Source: Amphibalanus amphitrite | Lineage: Eukaryota; Arthropoda; Thecostraca; Balanomorpha; Balanidae | Direction: 5' to 3' | Length of the DNA: 64,000 nucleotides | NCBI RefSeq assembly: GCF_019059575.1 | Contig: NW_024881539.1 | Coordinates: forward strand, 930,001 to 994,000 | Part shown: positions 61,131-64,000 of the stretch, in pieces | How positions within the stretch are numbered: the first letter of the stretch is position 1 | How the letters are laid out: each line of letters starts with the position of its first letter | The notes under the pieces: generated by a model | Databases searched by the model: none | Told to the model about the DNA's origin: nothing | Seen by the model: the letters and a program-made list of their open reading frames with translations, nothing else | Position numbers and translations under genes: made by a program

Positions 61131-62452
61131 TTAATAGCTAGCGTGGGATTCTTGAGCCTCGTGACAATCGGATAAGGGCCAGAGCCCCATACGCCCATGG
61201 GGGCCCATTGGTTGTTTGGGGGGGGGCAAATGATATGATGGCCCCCTGATTAGCCTTTGGAGGGGGGAAGGGCATGGCCCCGATCCCCCCTCTGCGACCG
61301 CCACTGCACTGAAAGTGGAAGGGAAGGGGTAGATACAGACATTGCTGGCCCCCAGCCTGTTTGAGCCGAGGCGGGGGCATGGTCACCCTGGCCCCCAGCT
61401 AGTACGCCTTTGACGAACTATGCCGACCCCAAGCAGATCCGGTCAAGCGTTGGTCGTTTGTATACGCATTCTCCTGCACCGTGCTAGTATTGTCTTATAC
61501 CTTTTCAGTGCTCGCTGTCCCGTGCCTCGTATTCAACAAAATGCTGTCACCAGGACCCACAGTCTTGTCTCTGATATGGTTTCCTTCATTGAGTGAAGGA
61601 AATTGCGGTCAATAACGCTGTAGAAACAAAAGGGAATCTTCATTAAAGGGCAAGCTGAATTGTTGTCAAGTTACCGGGTGGTAGCACTGGTACCTAGGTA
61701 CAGACAGACACTTAAGTCAGCAAAAAGTGGGGGGGGGGGCATTTAACATTGCTGGCCCCCCCCACCTCCGAAAGTGGGGGGGCCATGGCCCCCCGGCCCC
61801 CCCTGTTCCTACGCCTATGAGGCGGCGCGTAACGGCTAGCGCCGGCCGCCGCGCCGCCGCGCCGCCGCGGCGGCAGGATGTTTGAATTTACACCGCTATT
61901 ACTAGAAAAGTTGTGAACGGATTTTCTTACTTCTTGCAGGAGAAGATCCGCAATTCAATTCTGGACAGGTAGCCGAACTTTCACATTGATATTATGCTTG
62001 CGGCGCGAGTTATTGGCGAAAAAAAAAAAACAGGAGGGGTGGGCGAAATCCGCCCCCCCCCCCTTCCATTAAAGGTATGTGATCAAAGCTAACATGAAGT
62101 ACGTGTTCAGCACCCCACAAAATCCCTTTTTCAACCTCACTTTACGAACTTCCAGCAAGTCCCGATTTTCCCGATTTGTGGGTCATTGACCTGACCTGGA
62201 AGGTCAACCAGTGACATAAATAAGACCATAAAATTGGGTATCATCGGCTTACTTTCGTTGCGGGCAACGCGCTCGTTTTTTTTCTGCGAAGCTCTAGCTC
62301 CATCAGAGGCTAAACGGCAAGCAGAGTCCAACGGACCCCCCCCCCCCCCCCCCACATATACGTTAGACGCTGGCAAACACGAATACGGGCGAGGGTTAAA
62401 ACGAAGGAGAAATATACGAGCGAACGGACCGCGCAAGCGAAGCGAAATATTT

Positions 62453-63722
62453 TTAACCCTCGCCGGCACAGGCCATTTTGCGTCCATCGACGGCACAAGG
62501 GGGGGGGGGTACGACCCCCCTCGCGTTTGCCCCTGATCGAGCTACAGCTTCGCGGAAAAACGAGCGTGTTGCCCGTCACGAGAGGAAGCCGGTGATATCC
62601 AATTTTAAGGTCCTAGGTCATCGGGAGACCTTCCAGGTCAGGTCAATGACCCGAAAATCGGGAAAATCGGGACCTGTTAGAAAGTCGTAAAGTGTGGCTG
62701 CTATGGGGTTTTCCGGGGTGCTGATTACGAACAGGTATCGTGTTAGTTTTGATCAGAGATTTTGTTTCTAAGCATTTAAACCAGGTCGGGTCAGGTCAGG
62801 TCAGGTCAGGTCAACCGGTAGGGGTCGTGACGGGTATTCGTAATACGGGTCAACCGCCTCTGACAGCTTCGTAACATGTTACGAAGGCAACAAAACTACT
62901 TCGTAAATGTACAAATGGTTGCTAAATTCGAAATCAGCTCCAAAAACTAGCCTAGAAACATGTAAAACTCCAAAAAGTGAACCGAGGTCACCAAAGGTCA
63001 ATGACCTGACCTGACCTTCAGGTGACCTTGACAACCACCCTAATGCATGGGAGGAACATCAAATCACATGTTGGAATATAACGAGGCTTGAAATGATCTC
63101 ACGCATGTCAAAGTGTTTTTATTTTAGGCAAAATAAATATCTAAAACAGTAAAACAAGCTTTCGGCATTACGCCATCATCAAGTTTGAATAAATTAACAT
63201 GTTTTTGATTTTCAAAAGCTAGAGCACAATCATATTGTTCTCTAGCTCTAGCAGATTGTGCTCTAGCTTTTGAAAATCAAAAACATGTTAATTTATTCAA
63301 ACTTGATGATGGCGTAATGCCGAAAGCTTGTTTTACTGTTTTAGATATTTATTTTGCCTAAAATAAAAACACTTTGACATGCGTGAGATCATTTCAAGCC
63401 TCGTTATATTAATAATAATCATGTCATCCATCCTCGTCCATATAAAAACACATGTTGGAACGTTTGAAACCACGAAAAGCGCGGCTAAAGCGAGCCGACA
63501 TACGACGAATCGCGATTCCGGTCAAGCATGGTCTCGGAAAAGAGGTCACAGGTCAAAGGTCATTTGAGTCAGGGTCATGAAATTTTCAGGGTAGGTGTAA
63601 AATTAATCAATACGAGGGTACCGAAAGTTTCGTCGCGATCGGCCGCTTTTTACGCGAGTTATTCGCGACAAACCTTAGGGGGGGGTGCATCAACCCCCAA
63701 CCCCTGTGCCGGCGAGGGTTAA
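62453..63722. mobile_element. T8: TTAA G-hairpin element with hairpin insertion
   Basis: TTAA at 62453-62456 and 63719-63722 with matching ends TTAACCCTCGCCGGCACAGG. It is the reverse-orientation relative of T2 over nearly its full length. AGGTCAGGTCAGGTCAGGTC lies near 62785-62815. It is interrupted by the insertion at 63077-63448, and T2 shows the uninterrupted arrangement at that point. Confidence 0.85.
63077..63448. mobile_element. Hairpin insertion with one-sided tail in T8, Penelope-like candidate
   Basis: Arms 63075-63231 and 63254-63410 (157 bp) pair with no mismatch seen; the loop is 22 nt. A 38-bp tail (63411-63448) ends TATAAAAA. CACATGTTGGAA flanks it at 63065-63076 and 63449-63460, and T2 shows the corresponding single site, so this is an insertion. 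The right arm has TTGATGA (63303-63309), a GGC-GTAAT-GCC stem and GAAA (63322-63325), resembling a hammerhead core with its first C changed. Confidence 0.6.
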
Positions 63723-64000
63723 CCCTCGCCCGTATTTATGTTTTTCCAGCCGCAAACGTATAAGGGGGGAACGGACCCCCCCCTTGCCGTTTCGCCCCTG
63801 ATCGAGCTAGAGCTTCGCGAAAAAAAAAACGAGCGTGTTGCCCGTGACGAGAGGAAGCCGACGATACCCAATTTTAAGGTCCTAGGTCATCGGTTGACCT
63901 TCCAGGTCAGATCAATGACCCAAAAGTCGGAAAAATCGGGACCTGTTAGAAAGTCGTAAAGCGTGGCTGCTATGGCATTTTTCGGGGTGCTGATCACGAA
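63719..64000. mobile_element. T9: TTAA G-hairpin element, cut by window end
   Basis: It starts TTAACCCTCGCCCGTATT, sharing the TTAA with T8, then a G/C hairpin and the CCCCTGATCGAGCTAGAGC block also seen in T5 (reverse) and T8. It continues to the last base of the window. Confidence 0.75.

Larger units (their letters stand above)
58631..61819. mobile_element. hAT-like element with perfect 8-bp duplication, nested in T6
   Basis: Inverted termini CATAGGCGTAGGAAC at 58631 and its complement ending at 61819, each followed by G-rich sequence with GAAAGTGGGGGGG. AGGCGGCG flanks both ends (58623-58630, 61820-61827), the 8-bp duplication of hAT elements. The interior is mostly a minisatellite and T7. 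No transposase remains. Confidence 0.8.
58012..62072. mobile_element. T6: TTAA-bounded element nested in T5
   Basis: TTAA at 58012-58015 and 62069-62072. The inner sequence on both sides includes TGGAAGGGGGGCGGAT followed by a C-run; the left end has an extra duplicated CAGTGGAAGG. Its body (58016-58622 and 61828-62068) includes two copies of a TTACCGGCCGATTTT block. It is split by the hAT-like element at 58631-61819. Confidence 0.72.
57486..62399. mobile_element. T5: TTAA G-hairpin element split by T6
   Basis: The left part 57486-58011 aligns with T2 (TTTACACTCGC where T2 has TTAACCCTCGC, then G/C hairpin, CGCGAATAATTCGCGC and TGACC repeats). The right part 62073-62399 continues the same order (GTGATCAAAGC, GTGTTCAGCACCCC, GGTCATTGACCTGACC) and ends GGGCGAGGGTTAA. 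T6 lies exactly between, at 58012-62072. Confidence 0.75.

Overview
This is eukaryotic nuclear DNA holding most of one developmental gene, the LIM-homeodomain factor Islet (Drosophila tailup, vertebrate ISL1), on the + strand. Five coding exons can be placed with consensus splice sites and matching phases: 6738-6924 (LIM1), 8994-9265 (LIM2), 18067-18353 (homeodomain), 43639-43848 (conserved C-terminal region) and 54832-55002 (end of protein and stop). The N-terminal coding exon was not found. The C-terminal wording (YQPPWKALTEFAL, then FQQLASQ joined to MHGF) is of the arthropod Islet type. With GC-rich unique sequence, long introns and abundant microsatellites, this suggests an arthropod, plausibly a crustacean; the species cannot be fixed from the window.

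Everything else is intron, flank or repeat. Intron 18354-43638 (about 25 kb) carries a 4.5 kb BEL/Pao-type LTR retrotransposon at 34215-38723 on the minus strand. Its two 474-bp LTRs are identical and it has a 5-bp target duplication. Its ORF keeps gag-like and protease-like parts but has lost reverse transcriptase and the integrase core, so it is a young non-autonomous copy. The introns also hold GA/TC and GACA microsatellites, a 33/34-bp alternating minisatellite, GC-rich islands with homeodomain-type motifs, a cluster of four CACGTG E-boxes and a pair of TGACGTCA sites.

The most unusual content is a set of about nine insertions, here called T1-T9, bounded by TTAA. They begin TTAACCC or a close variant, then have a subterminal G-run/C-run hairpin, and they contain dense AGGTCA (TGACCT) repeats but no coding capacity. 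The TTAA boundaries suggest piggyBac-like non-autonomous elements. Nearly all sit inside other repeats. At 57.5-62.4 kb they form a four-level nest: T5 holds T6, which holds a hAT-like element with a perfect 8-bp duplication, which holds T7.

Two near-perfect long hairpins (14693-14959 and 63075-63410) each have an 11-13 bp target duplication and a 38-46 bp one-sided tail. Both carry a TGAT(G/C)A - GGC stem - GAAA motif resembling a degraded hammerhead core. This layout fits insertions derived from Penelope-like elements.

The exon at 43639-43848 is followed by several degenerate tandem copies of its own 3' end plus splice donor, giving seven donor-like sites in about 300 bp.
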